A stretch of 64,000 nt of DNA from Conchocele bisecta (taxonomy: Eukaryota; Mollusca; Bivalvia; Lucinida; Thyasiridae): contig CM055271.1 in assembly GCA_029237695.1 (NCBI GenBank), positions 78,813,488 through 78,877,487 on the forward strand, given 5' to 3'. Below the pieces are notes generated by a model. The model worked only from the letters and a program-made list of their open reading frames with translations, ran no database searches and was not told where the DNA came from. Shown in pieces: positions 20,517-32,429 of the stretch (within the stretch, counting starts at the first letter, position 1; each line of letters starts with the position of its first letter). The position numbers were made by a program, and so were the translations under genes.

Positions 20517-20662
20517 CTATTTCAAGAAAATGACATTTATTCCTTAGAATCAGGTGGTTGATAATATTTGAAACTAGTTTTCAGTAGTAATGTACATACA
20601 TGTATATACATGTCGATGTGTGTTGTTGTTATTTTGGCTTTTCAAATCGTGATTCCAGCCCA

Positions 20663-20949
20663 GCAGCCGACTTCACCAAAATTGCTAAGTACACTTTGAG
20701 GGAAAATTTTTCAATTACAGGATAAATTTATTTATTATTATTATATTGAATGTATTACATTATCACAGCCATTTTGGCTGTGATACTGTAATAAATTTAG
20801 TATAATAATTCTGAATACTTTTAGTCATCAAATATATGCAGTCGTTGGTTCTATATGAGCTAATGCATTTCGGGAAAAATAAATGCTTACTCCCTCAAAG
20901 AATGTTTAGCTAGATAAGTATGCTTAGCAATTTTCGTGAAGTCAGCTAC
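20663..20949. mobile_element. MITE family B, full length
   Basis: Ends GCAGCCGACTTCACCAAAATT and AATTTTCGTGAAGTCAGCTAC are inverted repeats. The centre has the palindrome ATCACAGCCATTTTGGCTGTGAT. Confidence 0.8.
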
Positions 20950-21290
20950 TGTATTGTCATGAGTTGCGCTTGCTTCGCATCAAGACGTGATTATATTTGC
21001 AATTAGAGTGGAACCTCTCTAGACCAGACACCAAGAAAACATCAGCAATCTTATTTTTGATGAATTTCTTGGTCATTTATCTCAGGTGATAAAGTTTGAT
21101 TGTGATCGCAAGTAGCACACAACTATTGCTCAGAATGATCAAATAACTGATTTACAGTGAAACATCTCTAGGCGGGACCTCCCATGGTGTCCGGTTTAGA
21201 GAGGTTTCACTGTATCATGCATCTCTTGATCGTATATTGTGGTATGATGTTAGGAAACATGTGTGTAGCGAGTGAATGTCACACACCTAC

Positions 21291-21651
21291 AGCGAAGATT
21301 TGTTGAAGGTTCCCAGACAACAACACGCGAAAAAGAATGGAAAACGAAGTGAACATGATCGTTTTGTATAACGATATGCATAGAAACGGTTATCGTCTGT
21401 TTGTATGGTACATATATGTGAAAACGATATTTTCGTGTAAATACCCGGCTATTTGAACGCATGTCGTTTCTTTGAACGCATCATTTTGACATCGTTTACG
21501 TTGTGATATGCAAGCGTTCATTTGTGGAACCAGGAACAAATCATGTGTTGCAGTGTTGAAGGCATGTCGTTGAACAAACCGATCGTTTTCACTTCGTTTT
21601 CCATTCATTTTCTTGTTGTCCGTTTGGGAACATTCAACAAATCTTCGCTGT
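21291..21651. mobile_element. Foldback element, family I
   Basis: Left arm ACAGCGAAGATTTGTTGAAG ... GGAAAACGAAGTGAACATGATCG pairs with right arm CGATCGTTTTCACTTCGTTTTCC ... CAACAAATCTTCGCTGT. Relatives at 36236-36540 and around 16075-16690; the latter is interrupted by the TTAA MITE at 16184-16515. Confidence 0.75.
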
Positions 21652-21661
21652 ACATCTAAAT

Positions 21662-21892
21662 GTGGCTGTCACTGGAGACATGGCTTATGGATTTTGGCGA
21701 CCAGTGTATATACAGATCGACCTGTGGTTCCGCACAGTCTGATCAAAATATACACTGTTCATCAGTCTATCAATGAAACACCCATCATTCTAGCAAGAAA
21801 TACAGAGCAGGCTGCATGAGTGAGCTATTTGATCAGGAGCTACACTGGTCACAAATCCCATAAGCCCCGGTTCTCTATTCACAGCCAAAAAT
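21662..21892. mobile_element. Foldback MITE, family G
   Basis: TGTGGCTGTCACTGGAGACA ... GACCAGTGTA ... TACACTGGTCACAAATCCCATAAGCC. It immediately precedes satellite array 1. Confidence 0.65.
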
Positions 21893-21925
21893 AATGGGTG
21901 CACTCACTGCGTTCCTCATACTCCA

Positions 21926-24300
21926 TTGTCAACGTCACACGCCACAATTCACCTAGTACTGCTGAAGTCACACGCCACAACTAACCTAGTACTGCCAAAG
22001 TAACACACCACAACTAATTTAGTACTGCCAACATCAGACACCACAACTAATCTAGTACTGCCAACGTCACATACCACAACTAGCCTAGCACTGCCAACGT
22101 CACACGCCACAACTAACCTAGTACTGTCAACATCACACACCACAACTTACCTAGTACTGCCAACGTCACACGCCACAACTAACATAGTATTGTCAAAGTG
22201 ACATACCAAAACTAACCTAATACTGCAAAAATCACACGCCACAACTAACCTAGTACTGAAAAAGTCACACGCCACAACTAACCTAGTACTACCAAAGTTG
22301 CACGCCACAACTAACCTAGTACTGCCAAAGTCACACGCCACAACTAACCTAGTACTGCCAAAGTAACACACCCCAACTAATCTAGTTCTGCCAAAGTCAC
22401 ACACCACAACTAATCTAGTACTGCCAACATCAGACACCACAACTAATCTAGTACTGCCAACGTCACATACCACAACTAGCCTAGCACTGCCAACGTCACA
22501 CGCCACAACTAACCTAGTACTGTCAACATCACACACCACAACTTACCTAGTACTGCCAACGTCACACGCCACAACTAACATAGTATTGTCAAAGTGACAT
22601 ACCAAAACTAACCTAATACTGCCAAAATCACACGCCACAACTAACCTAGTACTGAAAATGTCACACGCCACAACTAACCTAGTACTGCCAACATCACACA
22701 CCACAATTAACCTAGTACTGACAAGGTGCACGCCACAACTTACCTAGTACTGCCAACATCACACACAACATCTAACCTAGTACTGACAAAGTCAAACGCC
22801 ACAATTAACCTAGTACTGCCGACATCACACGCCACAACTAACCTAGTATTGCCATAGTCACACGCCACAACTAACCTAGTACTGACAAAGTCACACGCCA
22901 CAACTTACCTAGTACTGCCAACATCACACACAACATCTAAACTAGTACTGACAAAGTCATACGCCACAACTAACCTAGTACTGCCGACATCACACACCAC
23001 AACTAACCTAGTACTGCCAAATGACACGCCACAACTAACCTAGTACTGCCGACATCACACACTACAGCTAACCTAGTACTGCCAAAGTCACACGCCACAA
23101 CTAACCTAGTACTGCAAAAACCACACACCACAACTAATCTAGTACTACCAACGTCACACACCACAACTAGCCTATTACTGCCATAGTCACACACCACAAC
23201 TAACCTAATACAGCCAAAGTCACACACCACAACTAGCCTAGTACTGCCATAGTCACACACCACAACCTACCTAGTACTGCCAAAGTCACACGCCACAACT
23301 AATCTAGTACTGCAAAGGCCACACACCACAACTAACCTAGTACTGCCAAAGTCACATGCGACAACTAAGTTAGTATTGCCAAAGTCACACGCCACAACTA
23401 ACCTAGTTCTGCCAAAGTCACACGCCACTGCCAAAGTCACACGCCACAACTAACCTAGTACTGTCAACTAGACACGCCACAACTTACCTAGTACTGCCAA
23501 AGTCACACGCCACAACTAACCTATTAATGCCAAAGTCACACGCCACAACTAACCTAGTACTACCAAAGTTGCACGCCACAACCAACCTAGTACTGCCAAA
23601 GTCACACGCCACAACTAGCCTAGTACTGCCAAGGTCACATGCCACAACTATCTGAATTAGTACTGCCAAAGTCACACACCACAACAAACATAGTACTGCA
23701 AAGTCACACGTCACAACTAAGCTAGTATTGCCAAATTCATACACCACAACTATTCTAGTACTGCCGAAAACCTAGTACTGCCAAATTCACAGGCCACAAC
23801 TAACCTAGTACTGCCAATGTCACACGCCATAACTAACCTAGTACTGTCAAAGTCAAACGCCGCAACTAACCTAGTACTGCCAAAGTCACACGCCACGACT
23901 ATGCTAGTACCGCCAACATCACACGCCATAATTAACCTAGTACTGCCAATGTCACACACAACAACTGACCTAGTACTGCCAAAGTCACACGCCACGACTA
24001 TGCTAGTACTGTCAAAGTCACACGACACAACTAACCTAGTACTGCCAAAGTCACACGTCACAACTCATCAAGTACTGCCAACGTCACACGCCACAACTAA
24101 CCTAGTACTGCCAAAGTCACACGTCACAACTAACCTAGTACTACCAAAGTTGCACGCCACAACTAACGTAGTACTGCCAAAGTCACACGCCACAACTAAC
24201 CGAGTACTGCCAAAGTCACACGCCACAACTAACCGAGTACTACCAAAGTCCCACGCCACAACTAACTTAGTACTTCCAAAGTCACACGCCGCAACTAGGT
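21926..24300. repeat. 33-bp satellite, array 1 (about 72 monomers)
   Basis: The monomer is ACTAACCTAGTACTGCCAAA then GTCACACGCCACA (33 bp). Variation is concentrated in the CCAAAG/CCAACG/CCAACA segment and in CTAAC. One frame on each strand lacks stops (plus TNLVLPKSHAT, minus VACDFGSTRLV). A near-identical higher-order segment recurs at exactly 396 bp (12 monomers): a variant CAGACACCAC occurs at 22035 and 22431. I regard the long open frames as consequences of the 33-nt period. Confidence 0.95.
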
Positions 24301-24447
24301 CACAACTGTGGTTTGGTATCAAGAAAAGTTATTGTAATCAGTGATACAGAACAGCGAAACACATCTAAGTTAAACATCCATATGGTCCCGATTGTTCGGT
24401 TTAGAGGGGTTCCACTGTAATTATGGACAACACTTTCATTGGGATTC

Positions 24448-24574
24448 ACACGCCACAACTATCCTAGTGATGCCAAGGTCACACGCCACAACTAACCTAG
24501 TACTGCCAAAGACACACACCACTATTAACCCAGTACTGCCAAAGTCACACGCCACAAATAACCTAATAACCTTC
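24448..24574. repeat. 33-bp satellite, short outlying block
   Basis: About four monomers separated from array 1 by ~150 bp that include a family F end (CGGTTTAGAGGGGTTCCACTG). The same flank-to-array junction (GTAATTATGGACAACANTTTCATT then TTCACAC) occurs at 38150-38185, marking the duplicated boundary. Confidence 0.9.
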
Positions 24575-24989
24575 ACGCGCTCTAGAATAATATTTACATG
24601 TACAGTAACCGATTCCTCGTCAAAACGACAGAATTAAATACAAATAAAAGTACACAGGGCAACCTGCTCTGCGTTTGCTACGCTATCTTCATCAGAAATA
24701 TTCATCATTGTATGATAAAGATATTAAAGGAAATCAATTGTAAGAACATACATCTAAAAAACATGACATTACGCCGTTCGTAATTGGGAACATATATTTT
24801 GAACCACACTGTAAATATTTTCATACTTCAAAATCATTAGGCATGTATACATACGTGACATCATGATAATATTCGATAAACACGTCGTTTCTGCTTTACA
24901 TGTTATATTAATACATGTTTAAAGAGTACACCTCGGTTTGCGTGAAAAATAAGCACGATAAGTGTCCACTGATTGTGTCTACACTAGAT

Positions 24990-25228
24990 ATGTGACTGTG
25001 ACTGGAGATGTGGAGCTTACGATATTTGCGATCAGCGCCGATCCAGATCAGCATGTGCATCCGCACAGTCTGATCAAGATCTGCACTTGTCGTCATTCCA
25101 TCAATGACATACTTGTCATGCTTCTAACAAGCAATACAAATAATTATCAGATTACAGGAGTGTGCTACTTGATCTGAATCTACACTGGTCAAAAATCCTA
25201 TAAGCCCCATGTCTCTAGTCACAGTCAC
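24990..25228. mobile_element. Foldback MITE, family G, upstream of C1q copy 1
   Basis: GTGACTGTGACTGGAGATGT ... and ... TATAAGCCCCATGTCTCTAGTCACAGTCAC. The orthologous position at 52604-52849 carries the same insertion, so it predates the C1q duplication. Confidence 0.7.
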
Positions 25229-25270
25229 ATATGTGGTATCCTGTGCACGTTTCCTCGCGTTCAGACCTCC

Positions 25271-25277
25271 TATAAAT
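25271..25277 (+). promoter_or_regulatory. TATA box of C1q copy 1
   Basis: TATAAAT lies 125 bp upstream of the ATG, and the same motif is kept at 52882 before copy 2. A transcription start near 25300 would give a ~95-nt 5' UTR. Confidence 0.6.
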
Positions 25278-25395
25278 ACTTGAACGATCTGCAACTGCGC
25301 GCACAATTAGTCTACCATTCATCATAGTCAACATTCAACATGTGAAATTAGATATTTCTCCTCAGTATAATCGCTACATTTAGGAGTTGTCAATC

Positions 25396-25823
25396 ATGTA
25401 TTTCGCACTTCTGGGAATACTGGCGTGTGTCGCGAGTCACGTGATGGCCGCGCCGGGCGGGAATGCATTTTTCCAAGAGCCGCAATGCTCGAAATTTAGT
25501 TTCGAAGAGAAAATCTTGGAAAAAGTCATTAGATTTGAAGTGACGATTGAGGCAATAAAGGGACAGTTTGAGAGTATGGAATCGAAACTTCGGCAGGAGC
25601 AAGCCGATCTCAGTCGCGACAAAGATATCTTGCTGGAGGAGGTACGTACTCTGAAGAATGACATTATCGGAGACTTTCAGGAAATGCGCGGCAGCTTGGA
25701 GGGACAACAGTCGGCGGCCAACTCGCGGATTGACGAACTCATAACGAAGACTGAGGCCCGGGGTGACGAGGATGTCACGTGACGTGCACTCCTTGGTCAA
25801 TACGACGATATCACAGATACGAG
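25396..25823 (+). pseudogene. C1q-domain gene copy 1, exon 1 (signal peptide, coiled coil; 1-nt insertion)
   Basis: ATG at 25396 starts a signal peptide (MYFALLGILACVASHVMA, predicted cut before APGGN). A long heptad-rich coiled coil follows, from KFSFEEKILEKVIRFEV to RIDELITK, the type that trimerises C1q-like proteins. The conserved donor ACGAG|GTATGT ends the exon at 25823. Compared with copy 2, one extra nucleotide lies in the CCCGGGG run (25757-25763). It shifts the frame and gives a stop at 25780-25782 before the donor. The shift may be a real lesion, an assembly error, or be bypassed: GGG|GTGACG at 25763 is a possible donor that leaves phase 1 and would rejoin exon 2 in frame. The gene product, if made, would be a secreted lectin-like immune recognition protein. 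Confidence 0.85.
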
Positions 25824-26006
25824 GTATGTACATACATGGGTATGTATGATTTCACGGCAACATGCGTCTGATTGCAATACGTGTATTGGACAATATGTAG
25901 CCTGTCTAGGTCATGTTATACTGTGCCTCAGGCTTGCAGTCTCATGGTGCATGTAGCAACTTGCGTGTATCTAGATATCGTCGATGAAGACACGACGAGG
26001 TTTGTA

Positions 26007-26245
26007 CCCTTTCAACCCTAAGTAACCTGGAATGGAGTTTGATATGTTAATTTTGCAACCAATCCAACCGTCCCAAACTGGTTTTCGGACTAGTCTGTTT
26101 ATGAAAAGGGGGTGTTGTTGTTCTCAAAAATATGAAAAAAAAGAAACTAATCGAAAAGTGCAGATCCTGATGAGACTGCTCGTTACGAGCCGCCTCATCT
26201 GGATCTGCACTGTTTGCATAAACCCCTATAGCGGGCTTTCGGGTT
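26007..26245. mobile_element. Family A MITE, eroded ends
   Basis: It starts CCCTTTCAACCCTAAGTAAC and ends GCGGGCTTTCGGGTTC. The orthologous insertion is at 53634-53870 in copy 2. The internal GAGACTGCTCGTTACGAGCC palindrome is retained. Confidence 0.75.
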
Positions 26246-27694
26246 CAAAGTAGTTCAAAGTAGTTTTTTATCGTCCATGAAGACACAACGAGGTATGTGG
26301 GCACATTCAAAACGGATAGTTGTTCGCTTGGTTTGTTCGCTACATTATACACTGATTGACGAGTGAGCCATAGAATATTATCTGATATTCACTGGCAGAA
26401 AAGTCATATTGACCGAGGCGAATTGTTTTATTACATGATAACAGTATCCTTGATCAATAAGTATGGTACTTGTTTTGATCATTTACACTCCATATTCTGT
26501 ACCTCTCTACTGTCTGTTCCACATTTTGTTGCCGACAGACTTTTGGCTATTAAACATATTAAATGTAAAAAATATTCAATATTCAATAACAAACAAGTCA
26601 CACTCCCCCGCCACCACCCCCCCCCCCCCCCACCATAGAAAAGAAATTGATGATAATATTTATTTTATTTTCCTATGATAATTTAACATGGGGCAAAAAG
26701 GAGGTGGGGAGTGAGGAGGAACGTCGGAAAACGAAATATTTTTGAAATTAACTCCGAAACATGGCGAGATGGCTTGGTAATGATGTAACTAAGATTTTGA
26801 AAATCGGTCCACAAAGAAAAAAAATATAAACAAAATGTATTTTTAGCCTCCATAGTAAAATAATTTTTTCGCAAATAAATCGATATTTGATTAAATTTCA
26901 TCCACTATTTTTTTTTTTTTTGGGGGGGGGGGAGGGTGTTATGTAGAGATTTAATGTGTTTAATAGGTTTTTTATATTTAGACAATGCATATAGTCTGGG
27001 GAAAACTCAAGCCCATTAAATATCATGTTATAGTTTGCTTCGCCGATAGCAGTCTGGACCAATCATGTACTGTTTATTTATAGATCACAAAATTGTTATA
27101 TTTCCATTCAGTTGATTTCTTCACATTATAAAGACTTAGATGTAATATATCAAGAAATACCGAAGCGTGTTGTGTAAAATTCCACCGCCATCATTGTTTG
27201 AATAACGTCGTGTTCTTGATGACGTTACGTTTTATACCGTGCATCGTTAACATGGTGTTACAAAAAGTGAGATAAACAAAAACTATGAAAGATATTTTAA
27301 TTTTCTTTTCAGAATATTTTTTTCGAAAATATAAAATGTGAAAATCGAAAATTGTGTCATTATATCTGGTTTTCCTGCAGCGTGCCCATATGAGATTTTG
27401 TATATTCGGACATCTGCGTAATTTCATGAAATAAGTTTACAAAATGTACAACATTTTTCATAAATAAAGTCGAAAGTTGAGGAACGTACTCTGAAAATTG
27501 TGTCAAATTTTGACGCCATTTACGGAAATTATCGTAAATTTTGTATACGTATTTCATGAAATTACGCAGATGTCAGAAGGTACAAAATCACATGGTGTGT
27601 CTCATATGTTTAGTTAAAAGCATTGCGTTTCACTGGTTGAATATGCAAAGCTGAGGCCATGTAACTTTGAATTACTGTTTTACAAACAATGTTA

Positions 27695-27922
27695 CGGAGC
27701 AGGAGACGTAGAAGACATTTTTATTAATTCGTTCCCACGAAATAACAATTCATTCCCTCAATTTAACAATTCGTTCCCTCAATTTAACAATTCGTTTCCT
27801 CGAATTGCATAGCTGCGCGCGCACTAAGGTAATTCGAGGGAACGAATTGTTAAATTGAGGGAACGAATTGTTATTTCGTGGAAACGAATTAATACAAAAA
27901 TCCATGTCCCCTGCGGGGCTCC
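27695..27922. mobile_element. TIR element with internal 21-bp repeats, family J
   Basis: The right end ATGTCCCCTGCGGGGCTCC is inverted relative to the left GGAGC. The interior is tandem AACAATTCGTTCCCTCAATTT units followed by their complement. The larger copy is at 60784-61151. Confidence 0.75.
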
Positions 27923-28221
27923 ATACCACATCGACTGTTCGAACAATTCAACATTTACGCTTTGGAAAAGTGAACGTGAATGTGTTTAACGTCCCATCAA
28001 CAGCTAAGGTTATATAGAGACGGGTTGCGCTTTGGAAAGTTGTACCAAATGCCGCGACATCATCGGCAGAGTCCGATTGAATGTGCTTGACTTGATTATC
28101 GCCAATCCTGGTATACACCGAGTTGTGGCTGTGACTGGAGAAATGGGGTTTATGTGATTTATGACCAGTGTAGATCCTGATAATATAGCACATGGTAGCA
28201 GTCTATATTGCTTATTAGAAG

Positions 28222-28915
28222 CATGACGGGGGTTCCATTGGTGGAATGGCGAACAGTGCAGATCCTGATCAGACCGGTGCTAGGGACCAATGCACGTATT
28301 TACTGCACGTGAACAATAGCTGACGAGTCTGCGTTACGTCATGACACTGACGTCATATTGTCGGCATTCGATTAATGGAACGTCAGCAGTTTTAGTTGTA
28401 ACCCGGATGTGCGTATCTTCGTTCAATGTATCATAATGATCATTTTTATTTCATATAGAACTGACGACTCCTTATAGTTAGCGATTAAATGTATGGATAA
28501 TTATTGATAATTTGTTATTGTTAGAAGCATGACGGGGGTTGTATTGGTGGAATGGCGAACAGTGCAGATACTAATCAGACTGTGCGGATGCACATGCTGA
28601 TCTGGATATACACTGGTCGCAAATATCATAAGCCTCATTTCTCCAGTCACAGTCACATTTCTGGTCGTATACCGGTGCTAGGGACCAGCGTTGGTGTAAT
28701 GGACCAATACATATATTTACTGCACACGAATAAGCGCTGACGTGTCTGCGTTACGTCATGACACTGACGTCATTTTGTCGACGTTCGACGAATGGAACGT
28801 CAGTAGTTTTAGTTGTAACCCGGATGTGCGTATTTTCAGTTAATGCATCATTATTTATTTTTATTTCATATAGAACTGACGACTCTTTATAATTAACGAT
28901 TAAAATTATGCAGAC
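28222..28915. repeat. Direct duplication inside C1q copy 1 intron
   Basis: GAAGCATGACGGGGGTT ... GTAACCCGGATGTGCGTAT occurs at 28222-28495 and again at 28522-28915, the second copy with an extra family G fragment. Copy 2 of the gene has one version (about 55918-56370). Each carries the perfect palindrome TGACGTCA (28348, 28765, 56161). Confidence 0.7.
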
Positions 28916-29020
28916 TTACTAATGAATGTATTACAGCCATTATTTTGGTTAGAAAAATTTCTCCCTCAATGTACACTTACCGAGATAAGTGTGCTTAGAG
29001 ATTTTGGTGAAATCGGCTAC
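28909..29020. mobile_element. MITE family B, right end only
   Basis: Ends GTGCTTAGAGATTTTGGTGA + AATCGGCTAC. The corresponding fragment before C1q copy 2 exon 2 is 56355-56511. Confidence 0.65.
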
Positions 29021-29265
29021 AGTATTTGTGTCTCCACAAAGCACAAGTTACTTTATTTCACCAATATGTTCCTTAGCCAGAATCCTTGAAAGTGTCCAGG
29101 AGAAGAATTCACATAAGCGTAAAAGCTTGTTTTCTAATCCTGTTTCAAACTGTATACATGTATTACATGTATGTATATCACGTATCTCTCTTGAAATAAA
29201 TACTGTTTAAACTAAAGCACAATTTATTCCACGTGCCATGTTCACTTCCCTTTCTGTCCGTGTAG

Positions 29266-29696
29266 ATGAGGCGACGTCTTCGGCCGTGGCGTTCAGCGCC
29301 AGGACGCTGTCGGACGTGACACCAGTGACGGGCGACATACTCGTGTTTACAGAGTCCGACCTGAACCTCGGCGACGGGTACGACGTCGGCACGGGCCGCT
29401 TCACCGTCCCAGTGTCCGGCGTCTACTTATTCGGCATACAAATATGTCTGCAGTCCAAGAGACATAAGGCAGTTCAGCTTGTGACGGACGATGGGGCGAC
29501 GTTGCACACTGCGATGATAACAACTGGACACCCTTCGTATGGAGCAGCGTGCATGGCAGAGACAGCTGTTGTCTCCCTGGTTATGGGTGACGTCATTTCC
29601 GTCAAATATATCGACACAGAAACCGGGAGCATCGGCATGTACCAGAACCATTACAACCATAATATTTTCACCGGTGCCTTGATTCAGAAGTTGTAA
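29266..29696 (+). CDS. C1q-domain gene copy 1, exon 2 (complete C1q domain)
   Basis: The acceptor TTTCTGTCCGTGTAG ends at 29265. Phase 1 joins G|AT, giving DEATSSAVAFSARTL. The exon encodes a full C1q domain of about 130 residues: AFSA start, GDILVFTESDLNLGDGYDV, GRFTVPVSGVYLFGIQ (beta strands around the conserved F-x-V-P-x-x-G-x-Y-x-F), VSLVMGDVISVKY, and the closing FTGALIQKL with TAA at 29694-29696. The domain is intact even though exon 1 has a frame break. Family knowledge: bivalve C1qDC proteins are secreted, trimerise and bind microbial surfaces. It is about 75% identical by eye to copy 2, with differences concentrated in the second half, where ligand-facing loops are expected. Confidence 0.9.
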
Positions 29697-29699
29697 ACA

Positions 29700-30240
29700 T
29701 GTTGGACGTGAGTTTCTTGCCATACGCACGGTGTCTCATTATTCTTATTGTATGCGTACTTTCGTTTCCCATTGAATATAATACATGGAGCATACATGTA
29801 TATATGCAACGCAAGCCGTCAATATTTTTCCATATTGACGCATCGTGAGTGCATATTGGTCTGTGCCGGAACTACGTTTCACCACCTTGTAAAATATTTT
29901 CTTCTAAATCATTACTAATTTTTATACTTCTTTTATAGCTATATGTTTTCGAAGTGTTTATAAATTGTGAGTGATTTACCACTCGTTCTACCGCGCAACG
30001 ATAATGCAGTCGCGCAATATCGTGCGCTACGGAACTCGTGCATATATTTACATGGAAATGAAATAACATATAAATATACCGTGCCATGAGAGAACCTGGT
30101 GATAACGCCACCTGGTGCCCGTTTCATTAAACAAGTTCGTAAGTGCTGACTTTGCCTGTATACAAACATTTACACTGACGGCCGATGCTGGAAACTCTTG
30201 TTGATATGTTCACGTGTACTGATGTGCGTCTGTACGTGCA
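29700..30240. other. 3' flank of C1q copy 1
   Basis: Homologous to the region after 57006 up to about 29990 (AAATTGTGAGTGATTTAC). AATATA near 29778 and AATACA variants are possible poly(A) signals; no AATAAA close to the stop. A family E end (GTTTCATTAAACAAGTTCGTAAGTGC) lies at 30121-30147. Confidence 0.5.
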
Positions 30241-30246
30241 AAATGG

Positions 30247-31008
30247 TAACGTTAGTTATGTAAGTTATAGTTCATCTCTCTAATTCTTAATAAATTTATT
30301 GATAGCTAGCGAGCTAGAAATGAGTTTATTAAACAATTAATATATGAACTATAACTAACTTTGTTTGCCACACCCCATCGAGTGCTAATATTTCGTTTGA
30401 ACGGATCACAGCCACTACACGCTTTCAAATCCCAATACTATTACCTGATTGGCAGTTTTCGAACCAATCGATCATGTACATGCGGTGATATATGTCGCGT
30501 CACATGAAATTAAATCAACACATCTGTTTCCAAATATAACTTTGCAAGTGCTGCAACATTTAAGGATTAATTTAATATATTGACGAAAGCGTCGCCGTAT
30601 GCGATTAATTGAGACGAAATGCTGTGCTGACATTGGTTGATAAACTATAACTATTACTTATTGGTTGCCCGAGTTTCTCGACCAATGAATGTAGAGCATT
30701 TCCTCTCAAGTACTAGCATATTGAGACGCTTTCGCAAATGTCTATTAAACTAATGATTAAATGGTGCAATAACTCATTTCCTATGACATACACCATGTGT
30801 ACGATCGATTCAGTGTCAAACTGCTAATCACGTAATACACAGTTAGTCTCGCAATTTGAAAACATGTTTATGGACAGCGCTCCATTTTAATAGACGCATG
30901 CGAGCGATGGGGCGGGACAACCAACAAGTTAGTTATAGTTCACATATTGAAGTCTTAATATACTAAGTTATTAAGAATTCAATATCTGAGCTACAAGTAT
31001 AACTAACT
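30247..31008. mobile_element. Nested palindromic element
   Basis: Ends GTTAGTTATGTAAGTTATAGTTCA and, at 30925-31008, a segment with TTAGTTATAGTTCACATATTGA and AAGTATAACTAACTATTAC. A further inverted pair inside is GACGAAAGCGTC (30582) against GACGCTTTCGC (30725). Both outer arms are themselves hairpins. Non-coding. Confidence 0.55.
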
Positions 31009-31078
31009 ATTACATACACATCAAATAACCTATACATATTGTCAGGTACAGATGTCTAACTGGTAGCACTAAAACTAA

Positions 31079-32095
31079 TAACAAAATAAAAGGCCCAAAC
31101 CTACATAGTATACACTTCCGTCTGCGCTAATCTGGCCAATAATTATATTTTTCTTTATTTCAAAATATTTTAATATTGCTCTTGGAATCAAGCAGACTGA
31201 TTGGCTGAGCCTGAGCTATGCAAGCTTATCGCAGGTGGGTGTGTATTCTGGGTTGCTACCCTAAACACAACTAGCGTATGCCTTATTTAACGGATGTCGT
31301 AGACCCACTTGATGTGCTCCATTGGGATAATACAACACTATCACAGAGGGCTTTGAAATGTCCACCATATACCAGAACCATTATACGTGTATATATCAGG
31401 CAACGAGATTTGTATTGGCCGAATACGTACTGACTGATAACATCATGTCGTATCTGGCATTGACCATTGACCTGATACAAATATCCAGGTTACTACAAAT
31501 TGTAAACTGGTGTTTTATTGGTCGAACGGTGTCATATGACATTACCAAATTATGTCAGCTGAATGACGTAACGGATACAAGTCCCCCATCTTTTCAACGA
31601 AAACGACGTCGTCAATTTCACATTAACAATATTTTCTTGTAAACAATTATTGGATTTACATTTATTGAGCATAGGCTGCATATGCAGCCTATGCTCACTA
31701 AATGTAAAGCAATCAATTGCCATTTCCAGACCATCCTAAATTTGCACTTACGAACATTTTTGTCGTACAAAGTTTAGTGACACGCACGAGCCCCTGGTGT
31801 CTCATATAGCCAATGTGTGGATTTTCGCGTCATACACGGTAAATGTCATCTATATTAATAAATCAATCGCAACTTTTATTTTATCATATTTAAAAAAACA
31901 TGCGTTATATTCAAGTACAAGTACATGCTTTCAGAAACTGTGATAAGCAGGGGAGATAATTTGGCTTGTCATAATTTGTCATTTTCGCTATACATTTACT
32001 ATAAAAGAAAAATTGTTGTATGTTTAGTTGTGAAATAGCAATACCAAGGTGCATGATCACGTGGTTACAAAAACAACAACAATGGCTGAACGTTT
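31079..32095. repeat. Segmental duplication, copy 2 (partner 18964-20235)
   Basis: Direct repeat at about 12.1 kb distance. It lacks the palindromic insertion of copy 1 and retains the complete MITE C, which extends past its end. Confidence 0.75.
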
Positions 32096-32426
32096 TGAAA
32101 GCGCGCCCACTCCAAAGTAAGTACTATTGATAGTTTCCTTAATACGCAACGGATTTTGATGAAATGGAGTTCGGCACATACTTTTTTCGTTTTTGCGAAG
32201 AATCGATTTCCGTGTCAGTAGACACGGAAATCGATTCTTCGCAATAACGACAGACGTTTGGCACAAAGTACCGAGACCACCAAATGCAGCTTAACAATAC
32301 GCGTTTGATGCGCCATATTTCATAAAAATCCGTTACATAATAAAATAATACGTGATTTGAATCGGAGGGTTTCTGGACGTTTCAGAACTTGTTGTTGTTT
32401 TTATAACCACGTGATCATACACCTTG
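32045..32426. mobile_element. MITE family C, full length, with 5-bp duplication AATAC
   Basis: CAAGGTGCATGATCACGTGG ... CCACGTGATCATACACCTTG flanked by AATAC at 32040-32044 and 32427-32431. It contains a perfect 24-bp stem hairpin (32193-32216 with 32221-32244, loop AGTA) that the 14888-15180 copy lacks. Confidence 0.85.
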
Positions 32427-32429
32427 AAT

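Larger units (their letters stand above)
25824..29265 (+). other. Intron of C1q copy 1
   Basis: A phase-1 intron of about 3.44 kb, GTATGT...TGTCCGTGTAG. It is full of repeats: a family A MITE, a C-run (26611-26628) and G-run, the 21-bp-repeat MITE (27695-27922), family G fragments, a direct duplication (28222-28495 and 28522-28915) and a family B end. No other gene seen. Confidence 0.75.

Noticed and set aside
21926..24300. CRISPR array
   Set aside because: The 33-bp units are head-to-tail with no spacers, in a eukaryotic context.
25390..25833. Minus-strand frames opposite C1q exon 1 (also 53003-53277)
   Set aside because: They are antisense shadows of a conserved plus-strand exon with signal peptide and matching splice phase.
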